A stretch of 22,984 bases of DNA from an uncultured Lachnospiraceae bacterium (GCA_902476265.1 CABSCP010000056.1:1-22984), one strand, 5' to 3'; positions 14,873 through 22,773 are shown, numbered from the stretch's first letter. Made by a program: numbers and translations. The notes: generated by a model not told the origin, from the sequence alone.

Positions 14873-16264
14873 ATGGCAATTGAGTATTTGGGATTGAGCA
14901 GCGTCAATGGTCCCTTCGTTGTGCTGGAGGGAGTAAAGGGCGCGGCATTTGATGAAATCGTGGAAATCGTTGCGGACGGCAGGGAAAAAAAGCTGGGCCG
15001 CATCGTGGAAATTAACGAGGACAAAGCGGTGGTGCAGGTATTTGAAAGCACGGAAAACCTGTCCCTGCAGAATACCCATACCAGGCTTACCGGAAGGCCC
15101 ATGGAGATCGGGCTTACCGGAGCGCTTCTGGGAAGGACTTTTAACGGCATCGGGGAACCCATCGATAATCTGGGCGACGTGGCAGCCGAAAAATATGCGG
15201 ACGTGAACGGAAAGCCCTTAAATCCGGTGACCCGGGAATATCCCCGTAACTATATCAGGACCGGCATTTCCTCCATCGACGGACTCACCACTCTGATCCG
15301 TGGACAGAAACTGCCCATTTTTTCCGGAAACGGACTGCCCCATGACCGGCTTGCGGCACAGATCGTGCGTCAGGCATCTCTGGGAGAAGGATCGGAAGAA
15401 CAGTTCGCCATCGTTTTTGCCGCAATGGGCGTAAAATATGATGTGGCCGAATACTTCCGGCATACGTTTGCGGAAAGCGGCGTTCTGGATCATGTGGTGA
15501 TGTTTTTAAATCTGGCGAACGACCCTGTGGTGGAACGTCTCATCACTCCCAAGGTGGCGCTGACGGCGGCGGAATACCTGGCTTTTGAAAAGAACATGCA
15601 CATCCTGGTGATTTTGACGGATATGACATCTTTTGCGGAGGCCATGCGTGAGGTCTCTTCCAGCAAGGGGGAGATTCCCTCCAGAAAAGGGTATCCCGGC
15701 TATCTGTATTCGGAGCTGGCAACCATCTATGAAAGGGCCGGCATTGTGGAAGGCGTGAACGGATCCGTGACCCAGATTCCGATTCTCACCATGCCAAATG
15801 ACGATATCACCCATCCCATCCCCGACCTGACCGGCTATATCACAGAAGGCCAGATCGTTTTGGACAGGGAACTGCACGGCCAGGGCGTTTATCCCCCGGT
15901 GAATGTGCTGCCCAGCCTTTCCCGTCTGATGAAGGACGGCATCGGGGAAGGCTATACCAGGGCGGATCACCAGGCGGTGGCAAACCAGCTGTTTTCTTCC
16001 TATGCAAAGGTGGGGGACGCCCGCGCCCTCGCCAGTGTTATCGGGGAAGACGAACTTTCCGATCTGGACAAAAAATATCTGGAATTCGGCAAAAAGTTCG
16101 AAAAGCATTTTGTGGGCCAGGGAGAAGAGGAAAACCGGACGATTACGGAAACGCTGGAAATCGGCTGGGCGCTTCTTAGAATGCTGCCCCGGGAAGAACT
16201 GGACCGCATTGATACAAAGATTCTGGATCAGTACTATGGGCAGGAAGGCCGGACGCTTGAATAA
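14873..16264 (+). CDS. ntpB: V-type ATP synthase subunit B
   Basis: 463 residues. It is a homologue of A without a bulge domain and without a working Walker A loop: the equivalent place reads LPIFSGNGLPHDRLAA, as in other B subunits. Conserved stretches include RNYIRTGISSIDGLTTLIRGQ, ILTDMTSFAEAMREVSSS and MPNDDITHPIPDLTGYITEGQ. It alternates with A in the hexameric head and holds the non-catalytic side of the nucleotide sites. The frame opens at ATG 14858, but ATG 14873 is preferred because GGAG lies 9 bases before it and the protein then starts MAIEYLGLS like its relatives. A 48-base gap separates it from the A gene. Confidence 0.96.
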   Translation: MAIEYLGLSSVNGPFVVLEGVKGAAFDEIVEIVADGREKKLGRIVEINEDKAVVQVFESTENLSLQNTHTRLTGRPMEIGLTGALLGRTFNGIGEPIDNLGDVAAEKYADVNGKPLNPVTREYPRNYIRTGISSIDGLTTLIRGQKLPIFSGNGLPHDRLAAQIVRQASLGEGSEEQFAIVFAAMGVKYDVAEYFRHTFAESGVLDHVVMFLNLANDPVVERLITPKVALTAAEYLAFEKNMHILVILTDMTSFAEAMREVSSSKGEIPSRKGYPGYLYSELATIYERAGIVEGVNGSVTQIPILTMPNDDITHPIPDLTGYITEGQIVLDRELHGQGVYPPVNVLPSLSRLMKDGIGEGYTRADHQAVANQLFSSYAKVGDARALASVIGEDELSDLDKKYLEFGKKFEKHFVGQGEEENRTITETLEIGWALLRMLPREELDRIDTKILDQYYGQEGRTLE

Positions 16265-16276
16265 GGAGGCGTTTTT

Positions 16277-16903
16277 ATGAATATAAACGCATTTCCCACA
16301 AAAGGAAATCTGATGCTTGCAAAAAACTCCCTGGCGCTGGCGAAGCAGGGATATGAACTGATGGATAAAAAGCGTAATATCCTCATCCGGGAGCTGATGA
16401 ACCTGATTGAGGAAGCAAAAACCATCCAGTCCGAAATCGATGAAACCTTTACACAGGCTTATCAGGCGCTTCAGCAGGCGAATATAGAGGTGGGGATCCA
16501 CTATGTACAGGAAATCGCGAAAGCCATTCCTGTGGAAGACTCTGTGCGCATTAAAACAAGAAGCATTATGGGGACGGAGATCCCGCTGGTTTCCAGCGAA
16601 GAGGAAAAACGGGTTCCTTATTACGGCTTTTATAATTCCAGTGAGTCGGTGGATGCGGCCAGGGAACGGTTCCTGAAAGTGAAAAAGCTGACAGTGCGCC
16701 TGTCCATGGTGGAGAACTCCGCCTACCGTCTTGCCATGAACATCCGGAAGACCCAGAAACGGGCAAATGCGCTGAAAAATATTACCATTCCTTCCTATAC
16801 CGCACTGGTGAAGGACATCAGCAATGCGCTGGAGGAAAAGGAAAGGGAAGAGTTCACACGTCTGAAGGTGATCAAGCGCAATATGTCTACGAAATCCGGT
16901 TAA
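16277..16903 (+). CDS. ntpD: V-type ATP synthase subunit D
   Basis: 208 residues, the usual length. It is an antiparallel coiled coil (FPTKGNLMLAKNSLALAKQGYELMDKKRNIL at the start and NALKNITIPSYTALVKDI near the end), which forms the central rotor shaft with subunit F. AAGGAGG lies 7 bases before the ATG. It is the last ATPase gene; no clear intrinsic terminator follows within the 105 bases before the next gene, so some read-through is possible. Confidence 0.95.
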   Translation: MNINAFPTKGNLMLAKNSLALAKQGYELMDKKRNILIRELMNLIEEAKTIQSEIDETFTQAYQALQQANIEVGIHYVQEIAKAIPVEDSVRIKTRSIMGTEIPLVSSEEEKRVPYYGFYNSSESVDAARERFLKVKKLTVRLSMVENSAYRLAMNIRKTQKRANALKNITIPSYTALVKDISNALEEKEREEFTRLKVIKRNMSTKSG

Positions 16904-16981
16904 GAAAGAGTCAATATAGGTTAAAGTTAAGGTTAAAAAAATCAAATAACGCTGGACAATGATCGTTTTTTCTGCTATAGT
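16898..16981 (+). promoter_or_regulatory. Promoter with tandem GGTTAA repeats before the CAP lipoprotein gene
   Basis: TGGACA (16953-16958) and TATAGT (16976-16981) are 17 bases apart. Upstream, GGTTAA, AGTTAA and GGTTAA stand in tandem at 16919, 16925 and 16931 with exact 6-base steps. Another GGTTAA lies at 16898, at the end of ntpD. The tandem block resembles direct-repeat binding sites for a response regulator; its identity is unknown. Confidence 0.6.
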
Positions 16982-17026
16982 AATATCACTAAGATAGGAA
17001 ATTAAAAGATGGCGAGGTTGAGTGAT

Positions 17027-17620
17027 ATGAAGATGAAGAAAGGATTAGCGTTCGGTGTGGTTTTGGCAATGTCACTGATGATGCTTGGAGGGTGCGGGAA
17101 AGAAGTTCCTGCAGGCGCTGACGCACAGGCCCGCGGTATCACGGATGATGCTGCAATGAGGGACTATGACACAATTGATTTTGACACGGTGACGATCCAG
17201 GAGGAAGAACCTCCGCTGGGATCCTCCGTGAACAACGAGAATGTGGAAGAGATGACGGCCTTGAAGAATATGGCCATGGCGACATTTGATCTGATGAATG
17301 CCCAGCGTGCACAGGCAGGTCTTGGAGCATTATCCTGGGACAGTGATCTGGAGAATGCGGCGGCGATCAGAGCTTTTGAATGTTCCGAGTCCTTCTCCCA
17401 CACAAGGCCCGACGGGTCCGACTGGTATACGGTCAATGCACAGATCATGCACGGAGAGAATCTGGCATATGGATACAATTCCGCAGATTCCGTTATGACC
17501 GCATGGCTGAATTCCCCTACCCATAAGGAAAACATCATGTATCCCAGTTTTACCAAATGTGCGATTGCCATTTATAAGAGCGGCAGCACCTATTATTTCG
17601 CACAGGAATTCAGATATTAA
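17027..17620 (+). CDS. CAP/SCP-domain lipoprotein
   Basis: 197 residues. A positively charged start and a hydrophobic stretch end in the lipobox LGGC (C23), so the protein should be lipidated and anchored outside the membrane. A low-complexity acidic linker follows. The C-terminal 115 residues form a CAP domain: MNAQRAQAGLGAL, RAFECSESFSHTRPDG, HGENLAYG, and WLNSPTHKENIMYP, with the two histidines and glutamates of the CAP cavity. Bacterial members occur in cell-wall and spore-related settings, but their activity is mostly unknown. ATG 17027 has GAGG 9 bases upstream and gives an ideal signal peptide. ATG 17009 is an alternative with AGGAA upstream and adds six residues. Confidence 0.88.
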   Translation: MKMKKGLAFGVVLAMSLMMLGGCGKEVPAGADAQARGITDDAAMRDYDTIDFDTVTIQEEEPPLGSSVNNENVEEMTALKNMAMATFDLMNAQRAQAGLGALSWDSDLENAAAIRAFECSESFSHTRPDGSDWYTVNAQIMHGENLAYGYNSADSVMTAWLNSPTHKENIMYPSFTKCAIAIYKSGSTYYFAQEFRY

Positions 17621-17643
17621 CCGACTCATATAAGAAACCAACC

Positions 17644-17678
17644 AACAGTGCCGTCCCGGGATCCGGGGCGGCATTGTT
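17644..17678 (+). terminator. Hairpin after the CAP lipoprotein gene
   Basis: Sixteen-base arms (17644-17659 and 17663-17678) pair with two G-T wobbles around a GAT loop. No T run follows, so it may be a weak terminator or a transcript-stabilising hairpin. Confidence 0.5.
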
Positions 17679-17713
17679 CACAGGAATTTTCTGAGAAAAA
17701 AATAAAAAATCTA

Positions 17714-17742
17714 TTGACATTTAGAGAAAAAGAAGATAAAAT
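17714..17742 (+). promoter_or_regulatory. Promoter of tRNA-Arg(ACG)
   Basis: TTGACA (17714-17719) and TAAAAT (17737-17742) are separated by 17 bases and lie 49 bases before the tRNA. Confidence 0.8.
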
Positions 17743-17791
17743 GAATATCGTTGTCAGGGCCGATACAAATGCCCGGCAGAAAATTGAAAAT

Positions 17792-17865
<74 letters not shown>

Positions 17866-17870
17866 CTGTT

Positions 17871-17899
17871 GAGCCTGCAGATTACTGTAGGCTCTTTTT
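17871..17899 (+). terminator. Terminator of tRNA-Arg(ACG)
   Basis: GAGCCTGCAG (17871-17880) pairs with CTGTAGGCTC (17885-17894), with one G-T pair and an ATTA loop, then five T residues. Confidence 0.9.
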
Positions 17900-17924
17900 G
17901 TGCCATTTATACCACGGGAAAACT

Positions 17925-19292
17925 TTATTCCCCTTTGCGGATTTCACGTCCTACAAGAACCAGCATGGTCACGAAGCAGGCCGTGCCGCCGATGAGATTG
18001 GAAATGGGTTCCGCAGCGAACACGCCGTTCACCTGAGTGCTGAGGAAATGAGGCAGCAGCAGGGTGAGCGGAATGACGATGAACGCTTTGCGAAACAGGG
18101 AAAAGAAAATGGCCTGCCTGGCCTTTCCCATGGCAGTGAAAGTGCTCTGTCCGGAAAATTGCAGGGACATCAGGAAAAATCCGAAAAAGTAAATCCGCAT
18201 GGAGGGAACGGTGGCCGAAATCAGAGGGGCCTCCTCACTGAAAATACGAATGAAGAACACCGGAAAAAGGTGCAGCATCCCCCAGATCAGCGTGGTGTAG
18301 GAGATGCAGACCACGGACATGAAGGCGATGGCTTTTTTGATCCGGCCATACTGCCCGGCCCCATAATTGAAGCCGATCACAGGCTGGGCGCCGTTTGTGA
18401 TGCCGGTGACAGGCATGGTGACGATTTCACGGATGGAATTGATGATAGTCATGACGCCCACATACAGGTCCCCGCCGTAACTTTGAAGACTCGCGTTGCA
18501 GACGATCTGGACGGCGCTGTTGGTGACGGACATGATAAAACCCGACATGCCAAGGGCGGTAATATCCCGTACCAGAGCAGGCTTCAGCCGCATGGAAGCG
18601 GGACGAAGCTTCAAAATGCTCCTTTTCCCCGTCAAAAAGGAAAAGGTCCACAGAGCGGAGGCCGCCTGGGAAATGACGGTGGCAACGGCCGCGCCCCGAA
18701 TGCCCAGGCGCAGGACAAAGATGAAAACGGGATCCAGCAAAATATTCAAAACTGCGCCGATGAGCACCGTACCCATACCGATCCTGCCAAATCCCTGGGA
18801 GTTGATAAAGCTGTTCATGCCAAGCCCCATCATCACAAAAAGGCTGCCGCACAGGTAAATGGAAAGGTATTCGTCCGCAAAAGGAAAGGTGGCATCGCTG
18901 GCCCCGAACAGGTAGAGGAGAGGACGCTTGAAGACAAGCCCGGCAACGGTGAGGACGGCGCCGGAAAGAAGCAGCAGGAAGAAAGAATTTCCCATGATAG
19001 TTTCCGCTTCTGCAAGGTCTCCTTTTCCGCGGGCGATGGAGCAGAGTGGCGCGCCGCCCATGCCGAAGAGATTTGCAAAGGCGATCACGACGGAAATGAT
19101 GGGAAGGCAGAGCCCCAGCCCGGTGAGGGAAAGCGTCGCGTTTTCAGGCAGACGGCCGATATACATCCGGTCAACGATGTTATATAGGATATTGATGAGC
19201 TGGGCCAGCGTCATGGGAATGGCCAGGGAAAGAATCCCGGAAACAACGCTGCCCTTTGAAAAATCATTTTTTTGTTCCGTCTGGGCGTGCAT
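17925..19292 (-). CDS. MATE family multidrug/Na+ or H+ antiporter
   Basis: 455 residues with about twelve membrane helices in two six-helix bundles, the size and layout of MATE exporters. Typical family stretches are LAIPMTLAQLINILYNIVDRMYIGRLP in helix 1 and GAQPVIGFNYGAGQYGRIKKA between helices 7 and 8. The first matches the start of nearly all NorM-like proteins of Clostridia, and the second is the pseudo-repeat loop. It should export cationic compounds in exchange for Na+ or H+; substrate is unknown. AGAGGAC lies about 7 bases before the ATG. It runs towards tRNA-Arg and away from the small gene at 19376. Confidence 0.93.
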   Translation of the reverse strand: MHAQTEQKNDFSKGSVVSGILSLAIPMTLAQLINILYNIVDRMYIGRLPENATLSLTGLGLCLPIISVVIAFANLFGMGGAPLCSIARGKGDLAEAETIMGNSFFLLLLSGAVLTVAGLVFKRPLLYLFGASDATFPFADEYLSIYLCGSLFVMMGLGMNSFINSQGFGRIGMGTVLIGAVLNILLDPVFIFVLRLGIRGAAVATVISQAASALWTFSFLTGKRSILKLRPASMRLKPALVRDITALGMSGFIMSVTNSAVQIVCNASLQSYGGDLYVGVMTIINSIREIVTMPVTGITNGAQPVIGFNYGAGQYGRIKKAIAFMSVVCISYTTLIWGMLHLFPVFFIRIFSEEAPLISATVPSMRIYFFGFFLMSLQFSGQSTFTAMGKARQAIFFSLFRKAFIVIPLTLLLPHFLSTQVNGVFAAEPISNLIGGTACFVTMLVLVGREIRKGE

Positions 19293-19304
19293 TTTGAAGT
19301 CCTC

Positions 19305-19333
19305 TTTTCATTTTTAAAAGTTTGGGGTATACT
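19305..19333 (+). promoter_or_regulatory. Candidate promoter of the small unknown gene
   Basis: TTTTCA (19305-19310) and TATACT (19328-19333) are separated by 17 bases and lie about 40 bases before the ATG at 19376. The MATE gene must also be driven from this 83-base gap. The -35 is weak. Confidence 0.4.
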
Positions 19334-19375
19334 ACAACAATAATAGCACGAAATCGGAAAGAAGGGTAGCACGGG

Positions 19376-19762
19376 ATGGCGGGTATAATTTATGATTCCA
19401 GTAAAGTGAAAGCGTTTGAAAATTTAAAGGCATTGTGCAGCTTTGCGGGGGAGACGCAGGAGTGGTGCGATGCGCTGTGGATGGAAATGGTACAGGACGA
19501 TGCGCTTTATGGGGAATTTCTCTATTATTTGAAGCACAATACGCTCCATGACGGAATGTCCTGCTGCGGATATACATTGATCGATCTCTTCATCTGGCAG
19601 ATGGAACATTATAATCTGCTTCATGATACGGGAAAGAACACGGAAGAATGCCGGAAGACAGATATGGTTCTGCGGGCTCTTGATATGATGGCGAAGATGA
19701 AAAAAGATCCGGAAACCTACAAAAAAAGGCTGGAAGAAGGCCGGGGCAATGATCAATTTTAA
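19376..19762 (+). CDS. Conserved-looking small protein of unknown function
   Basis: 128 residues, GAAGGG 9 bases before the ATG. I do not recognise the family. It appears soluble and mainly helical, with no signal peptide or membrane span. Features are WCDALWMEMVQDD, a cysteine pair in GMSCCGYTLIDLFIWQ, HYNLLHD, and a basic C-terminal tail ending DPETYKKRLEEGR. Aromatic and acidic residues are abundant. Codon use and the ribosome binding site agree with a real gene. Neighbours (MATE exporter, Asn-rich small protein) do not suggest a function. Confidence 0.75.
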   Translation: MAGIIYDSSKVKAFENLKALCSFAGETQEWCDALWMEMVQDDALYGEFLYYLKHNTLHDGMSCCGYTLIDLFIWQMEHYNLLHDTGKNTEECRKTDMVLRALDMMAKMKKDPETYKKRLEEGRGNDQF

Positions 19763-19780
19763 AAAAAATGAAAAAGGGAT

Positions 19781-19809
19781 GTATAAACTTCTGATTTTTT
19801 CAGATACTA
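19781..19809 (+). promoter_or_regulatory. Sigma-G-like promoter of the Asn/Gln-rich small gene
   Basis: GTATA (19781-19785) and GATACTA (19803-19809) are separated by 17 bases. Bacillus sigma-G promoters have GHATR and CATNHTA with 17-18 bases between, so all positions fit except C to G in the first base of the -10. No good housekeeping promoter is seen here. The site lies 37 bases before the ATG. Confidence 0.45.
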
Positions 19810-19845
19810 CTCCTGTAACCCAAACATGACAGGAGGATTAAAAAA

Positions 19846-20010
19846 ATGTCTAAAAACGATTACAACAACCAGAACAACAATGAGAACCAGTCCAAAAACA
19901 GCACTGAAAATTCTCAGAAAAACAATCAGAACAACCAGAACAACAACCAGAACAAGAACAGCAGCAAAGATTCCAGCAAAAACAGCAACAACAATAACAA
20001 CAATTTCTAA
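19846..20010 (+). CDS. Asn/Gln/Ser/Lys-rich small protein (possible spore protein)
   Basis: 54 residues beginning MSKNDYNNQNNNENQ and ending NNNNNNF, almost all Asn, Gln, Ser and Lys. An ACAGGAGG ribosome binding site lies 9 bases before the ATG, and a hairpin with a terminator follows. Hydrophobic residues are absent except the last Phe, so it has no stable fold by itself. Its composition recalls gamma-type small acid-soluble spore proteins (SspE) and other Asn/Gln-rich spore proteins, and a sigma-G-like promoter precedes it, but I see none of the SspE repeat motif. The functional class is inference. The opposite strand is also open (19807-20184, Val/Ile-rich) because of the biased codons, and is not a gene. 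Confidence 0.75.
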   Translation: MSKNDYNNQNNNENQSKNSTENSQKNNQNNQNNNQNKNSSKDSSKNSNNNNNNF

Positions 20011-20031
20011 ATCTGTCTGCTGAAAATGAAG

Positions 20032-20059
20032 GTTAACGGCTGCGCATGCGGCCGTTAAC
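20032..20059 (+). repeat. Perfect hairpin after the Asn-rich gene
   Basis: GTTAACGGC (20032-20040) pairs with GCCGTTAAC (20051-20059) around a loop of 10 bases. No T run follows. It probably stabilises the upstream transcript or acts together with the terminator directly downstream. Confidence 0.6.
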
Positions 20060-20066
20060 AAAAGCA

Positions 20067-20095
20067 AAAGCCGGAGCGCCATGCTCCGGCTTTTT
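20067..20095 (+). terminator. Intrinsic terminator of the Asn-rich gene
   Basis: GCCGGAGC (20070-20077) pairs with GCTCCGGC (20083-20090) around GCCAT, then five T residues. A preceding run of A could allow the same structure to work on the other strand. Confidence 0.93.
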
Positions 20096-20097
20096 AC

Positions 20098-20127
20098 TTG
20101 ACAGCAGACAGGCAGGAAACGTACAAT
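20098..20127 (+). promoter_or_regulatory. Promoter of the methyltransferase-rdgB-phosphodiesterase operon
   Basis: TTGACA (20098-20103) and TACAAT (20122-20127) are separated by 18 bases and begin just after the previous terminator. The ATG lies 77 bases downstream. Confidence 0.8.
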
Positions 20128-20204
20128 GGCATTATACGGAATGGAATGGTGTCCGCCGTGCAGAATGGAAACGGCTGCTGACACATAAGAGGAAAAGGAG
20201 TTTT

Positions 20205-21368
20205 ATGAAAAAAATGGAGTTGATTGCGCCCTGTCATTTTGGGCTGGAAGCCGTGCTGAAGCGGGAGATCATGGATCTGGGATATGAGGTGACCGGCGTA
20301 GAAGACGGCAGGGTGACATTTAAAGGAGAAGAAGAGGCGGTCTGCAGGGCCAATATTTTTTTGCGGACGGCGGAGCGCATTCTGATTAAAATCGGCAGTT
20401 TTCATGCGGAAACGTTTGAAGAGTTGTTCCAGGGAACCAGGTCGCTGGCATGGGAGGATTATATCCCTCAAAACGGCCGTTTCTGGGTAGCTAAGGCGGC
20501 CAGCGTGAAGAGCAAACTGTTCAGCCCTTCGGATATTCAGTCGATCATGAAAAAGGCCATGGTGGAGCGTTTAAAGGGCATCTACGGGGTGAGCTGGTTT
20601 GCGGAGGACGGAGATTCTTTTCCGATCCGGGTTTTTCTCATGAAGGATGAGGTTGTGGTGGGACTGGATACCACAGGAGAATCCTTACATAAGAGAGGAT
20701 ACCGCAGACTGACGGCCAAAGCCCCCATTGCGGAGAACCTGGCGGCTGCCCTTATTTTGCTCACACCCTGGAAGGCGGACCGCATCCTGGTGGATCCTTT
20801 CTGCGGCAGCGGGACATTTCCGATCGAAGCGGCCATGATTGCTGCCAATATGGCCCCCGGCATGAACCGGGAATTTATTGCGGAAGACTGGGCTCATGTC
20901 ATAGACAGAAAGTGCTGGTATCGGAGTATTGACGAGGCTCAGGACATGATTGACACAAGTGTCATAACGGATATTCAGGGATATGACATAGATGACAGCA
21001 TGGTGGCCATCGCCAGAGAGAATGCGAAGCTGGCGGGGGTGGATCATATGATACACTTCCAGAGAAGGCCTGTGGCAGAGCTTTCCCACCCTAAGAAGTA
21101 TGGGTTTGTGATCACCAATCCGCCCTATGGAGAGCGTCTGGAGGATAAAAAAGATCTGCCCCTCCTTTACCGGACGCTGGGGGAGCGGTTTGCCCAGCTG
21201 GACAGCTGGTCATTGTATATGATCACTTCTTATGAAAATGCGGAAAAAGAGATCGGGCGCAAGGCGGATAAAAACCGGAAAATTTATAACGGAATGATGA
21301 AAACCTATTTTTATCAGTTCCAGGGACCGAAACCGCCGAAGAAAAGCCAGCAGGAAAGGAAGGCATAA
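20205..21368 (+). CDS. THUMP-domain class I SAM-dependent rRNA methyltransferase (YpsC/RlmL-type)
   Basis: 387 residues. ATG 20205 has AAAAGGAG 4 bases before it; the frame is open further upstream, but that part has no conserved sequence. The N-terminal 150 residues are a THUMP domain that binds structured RNA (ELIAPCHFGLEAVLKREIMDLGYEV, NIFLRTAERILIKIGSF). The C-terminal half is a Rossmann-like methyltransferase with the SAM site DPFCGSGTFPIEAA and the catalytic NPPYGERL, the N-P-P-Y type that methylates exocyclic amines of guanine or adenine. Related enzymes make m2G in 23S rRNA. The exact target site is not clear. It leads an operon with rdgB. Confidence 0.92.
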   Translation: MKKMELIAPCHFGLEAVLKREIMDLGYEVTGVEDGRVTFKGEEEAVCRANIFLRTAERILIKIGSFHAETFEELFQGTRSLAWEDYIPQNGRFWVAKAASVKSKLFSPSDIQSIMKKAMVERLKGIYGVSWFAEDGDSFPIRVFLMKDEVVVGLDTTGESLHKRGYRRLTAKAPIAENLAAALILLTPWKADRILVDPFCGSGTFPIEAAMIAANMAPGMNREFIAEDWAHVIDRKCWYRSIDEAQDMIDTSVITDIQGYDIDDSMVAIARENAKLAGVDHMIHFQRRPVAELSHPKKYGFVITNPPYGERLEDKKDLPLLYRTLGERFAQLDSWSLYMITSYENAEKEIGRKADKNRKIYNGMMKTYFYQFQGPKPPKKSQQERKA

Positions 21369-21372
21369 AGGG

Positions 21373-22011
21373 ATGAAGGATATTATTTTCGCTACCGGCA
21401 ATGAGGGGAAAATGAAAGAGATCCGGGAAATCCTGCAGGATCTGGGTGTGCGGGTCTATTCCATGAAGGAAGCCGGAATCGAGGTAGAGATTGAGGAAAA
21501 CGGGGCTACTTTTGAAGAAAACGCGCTCATTAAGGCGGAAGGAATCGCCACGTGGTGCGGGCGGAACAAAATTCCGAATTTTCCGGACCGTACCATAGAA
21601 GAGTTCATCGTATTGGCCGACGATTCCGGGCTGGAAGTGGGCGCGCTCAACGGGGAGCCGGGCATTTACTCCGCGCGTTACATGGGCTATGATACTTCCT
21701 ATCGGGAGAAGAATGCGAATCTGATCCACCGTCTGGAAGGGGTGGAGAAAGAAAAACGGACCGCCCGTTTTGTATGCGCCATTGCGGCGGCTTTTCCGGA
21801 CGGCAGTCATGAGGTGGAACGGGGAACCATAGAAGGCTATATCGGCTGGGAAGAACGGGGAGAAAACGGCTTTGGCTATGATCCCATTTTTTACCTGTAT
21901 GAAAATGACCGGTCCACGGCGGAGCTTTCTCCGGATGAAAAAAATGAGATCAGCCACCGCGGAAAGGCATTGCGGAAGATGAAAGAGGTTTTGCATGAAA
22001 GGCGTAAATGA
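21373..22011 (+). CDS. rdgB: dITP/XTP pyrophosphatase (RdgB/HAM1)
   Basis: 212 residues. The ATG lies 4 bases after the methyltransferase stop, with AAAGGG overlapping it. Family motifs are complete: FATGNEGKMKEI (T8, N10, K13), the metal site ADDSGLEV with its acidic pair, GEPGIYSARY, GFGYDPIFY, and SHRGKALRKM. The enzyme hydrolyses dITP, ITP and XTP to monophosphates and pyrophosphate, so that deaminated purines are not built into DNA or RNA. An insertion of about ten residues (KIPNFPDRTIEEF) sits before the acidic motif. In Bacillus subtilis rdgB (ysnA) also precedes a phosphoesterase gene (ysnB), as here. Confidence 0.96.
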   Translation: MKDIIFATGNEGKMKEIREILQDLGVRVYSMKEAGIEVEIEENGATFEENALIKAEGIATWCGRNKIPNFPDRTIEEFIVLADDSGLEVGALNGEPGIYSARYMGYDTSYREKNANLIHRLEGVEKEKRTARFVCAIAAAFPDGSHEVERGTIEGYIGWEERGENGFGYDPIFYLYENDRSTAELSPDEKNEISHRGKALRKMKEVLHERRK

Positions 22012-22499
22012 TGAGAATACTGATTGTCAGTGACACGCACAGAAGAGACGGAAATCTGACCCAGGTGCTGGATAAATCCGGACCTGTGGACATGCTCATT
22101 CATTGTGGGGATGTGGAGGGAAGCGAAGGCTTTATCAGACAGGCTGCCGGATGTCCCGTCCATATGGTGGCAGGCAATAACGACTTTTTTTCCGAACTGC
22201 CCCGGGAAGAGGAATTTAAGATCGGCAGTTACCGGGTGTGGCTCACCCATGGGCACAATTACTATGTTTCCATGGGAAATGAGATCATTAAGGAAGAGGC
22301 CCAGAACAGGGGCGTGAATATCGTCATGTACGGACATACCCATAAACCGGTGGTGGATCAGGGGAAAACGGTGCTGGATGTGACTGCCATCAATCCCGGC
22401 AGCCTCTCCTATCCCCGTCAGGAGGGGCGCAGGCCTTCCTATATCCTCATGGAACTGGACCGGGAGGGCAAAGCCCACTATCATTTGAATTATTTGTAA
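22008..22499 (+). CDS. YfcE/MJ0936-family metallophosphoesterase
   Basis: 163 residues. The start overlaps the rdgB stop (ATGA); a second ATG at 22011 is an alternative. The calcineurin-like motif set is complete: SDTH (8-11), CGDVEG, GNND, THGH and GHTHKP. These residues bind two metal ions. YfcE and MJ0936 hydrolyse phosphodiesters such as bis-pNPP, but the physiological substrate is not known. It is equivalent to Bacillus ysnB, placed after rdgB. Confidence 0.94.
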   Translation: MMRILIVSDTHRRDGNLTQVLDKSGPVDMLIHCGDVEGSEGFIRQAAGCPVHMVAGNNDFFSELPREEEFKIGSYRVWLTHGHNYYVSMGNEIIKEEAQNRGVNIVMYGHTHKPVVDQGKTVLDVTAINPGSLSYPRQEGRRPSYILMELDREGKAHYHLNYL

Positions 22500-22538
22500 A
22501 GCGGGGCTGCTTTTCGGAAGTCCTACAGCGAAGAAAGT

Positions 22539-22571
22539 TTCTGCCGGAGCCGGTTTTAGGGCCCGGCAGAA
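22539..22571 (+). terminator. Hairpin after the methyltransferase operon
   Basis: TTCTGCCGG (22539-22547) pairs with CCGGCAGAA (22563-22571), with extra inner pairing. There is no T run, so it is a weak terminator candidate. The rest of 22500-22633 is AT-rich and holds no gene. Confidence 0.45.
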
Positions 22572-22633
22572 GCGTATGGGATTGGGCTCTGCGAAAAAAA
22601 TTGAAAAAAATTACAAAAATTTAAAAAAAGCGA

Positions 22634-22662
22634 TTGACATATGGCATTTCATTGTATATAAT
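22634..22662 (+). promoter_or_regulatory. Consensus promoter of the tRNA-Pro/tRNA-Gly unit
   Basis: TTGACA (22634-22639) and TATAAT (22657-22662) are both perfect, with 17 bases between. Confidence 0.9.
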
Positions 22663-22698
22663 AACTCTTGCGTCACGGACAAGGAGCGAGTTAAGCAG

Positions 22699-22773
22699 CG
22701 GGGTGTGGCTCAGCTTGGCTAGAGCGCCTGGTTTGGGACCAGGAGGTCGCAGGTTCGAATCCTGTCACCCCGA
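22699..22773 (+). tRNA. tRNA-Pro (anticodon TGG)
   Basis: Acceptor arms CGGGGTG/CACCCCG, anticodon stem CCTGG/CCAGG with loop TTTGGGA, and TGG at 22734-22736. The T loop is TTCGAAT. CCA is not encoded. It shares a transcript with tRNA-Gly 3 bases downstream. Confidence 0.97.

Noticed and set aside
15506..16945. 479-codon open frame on the minus strand
   Set aside because: It lies opposite ntpB and ntpD, which have clear family matches, and has no conserved domain or credible ribosome binding site.
17898..19187. 429-codon open frame on the plus strand
   Set aside because: It is antisense to the MATE gene; the His/Gly/Asp-rich composition is an artefact of the opposite reading.
19846..20010. 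Repetitive AAC/CAG-rich stretch as a CRISPR or tandem repeat array
   Set aside because: The units are not of constant length, there are no spacers, and the stretch reads as one frame with a start, stop and ribosome binding site.
19807..20184. Val/Ile-rich open frame on the minus strand, resembling a membrane protein
   Set aside because: It arises from the reverse complement of AAC/CAG-rich codons of the Asn/Gln-rich gene, and crosses a terminator and a promoter.
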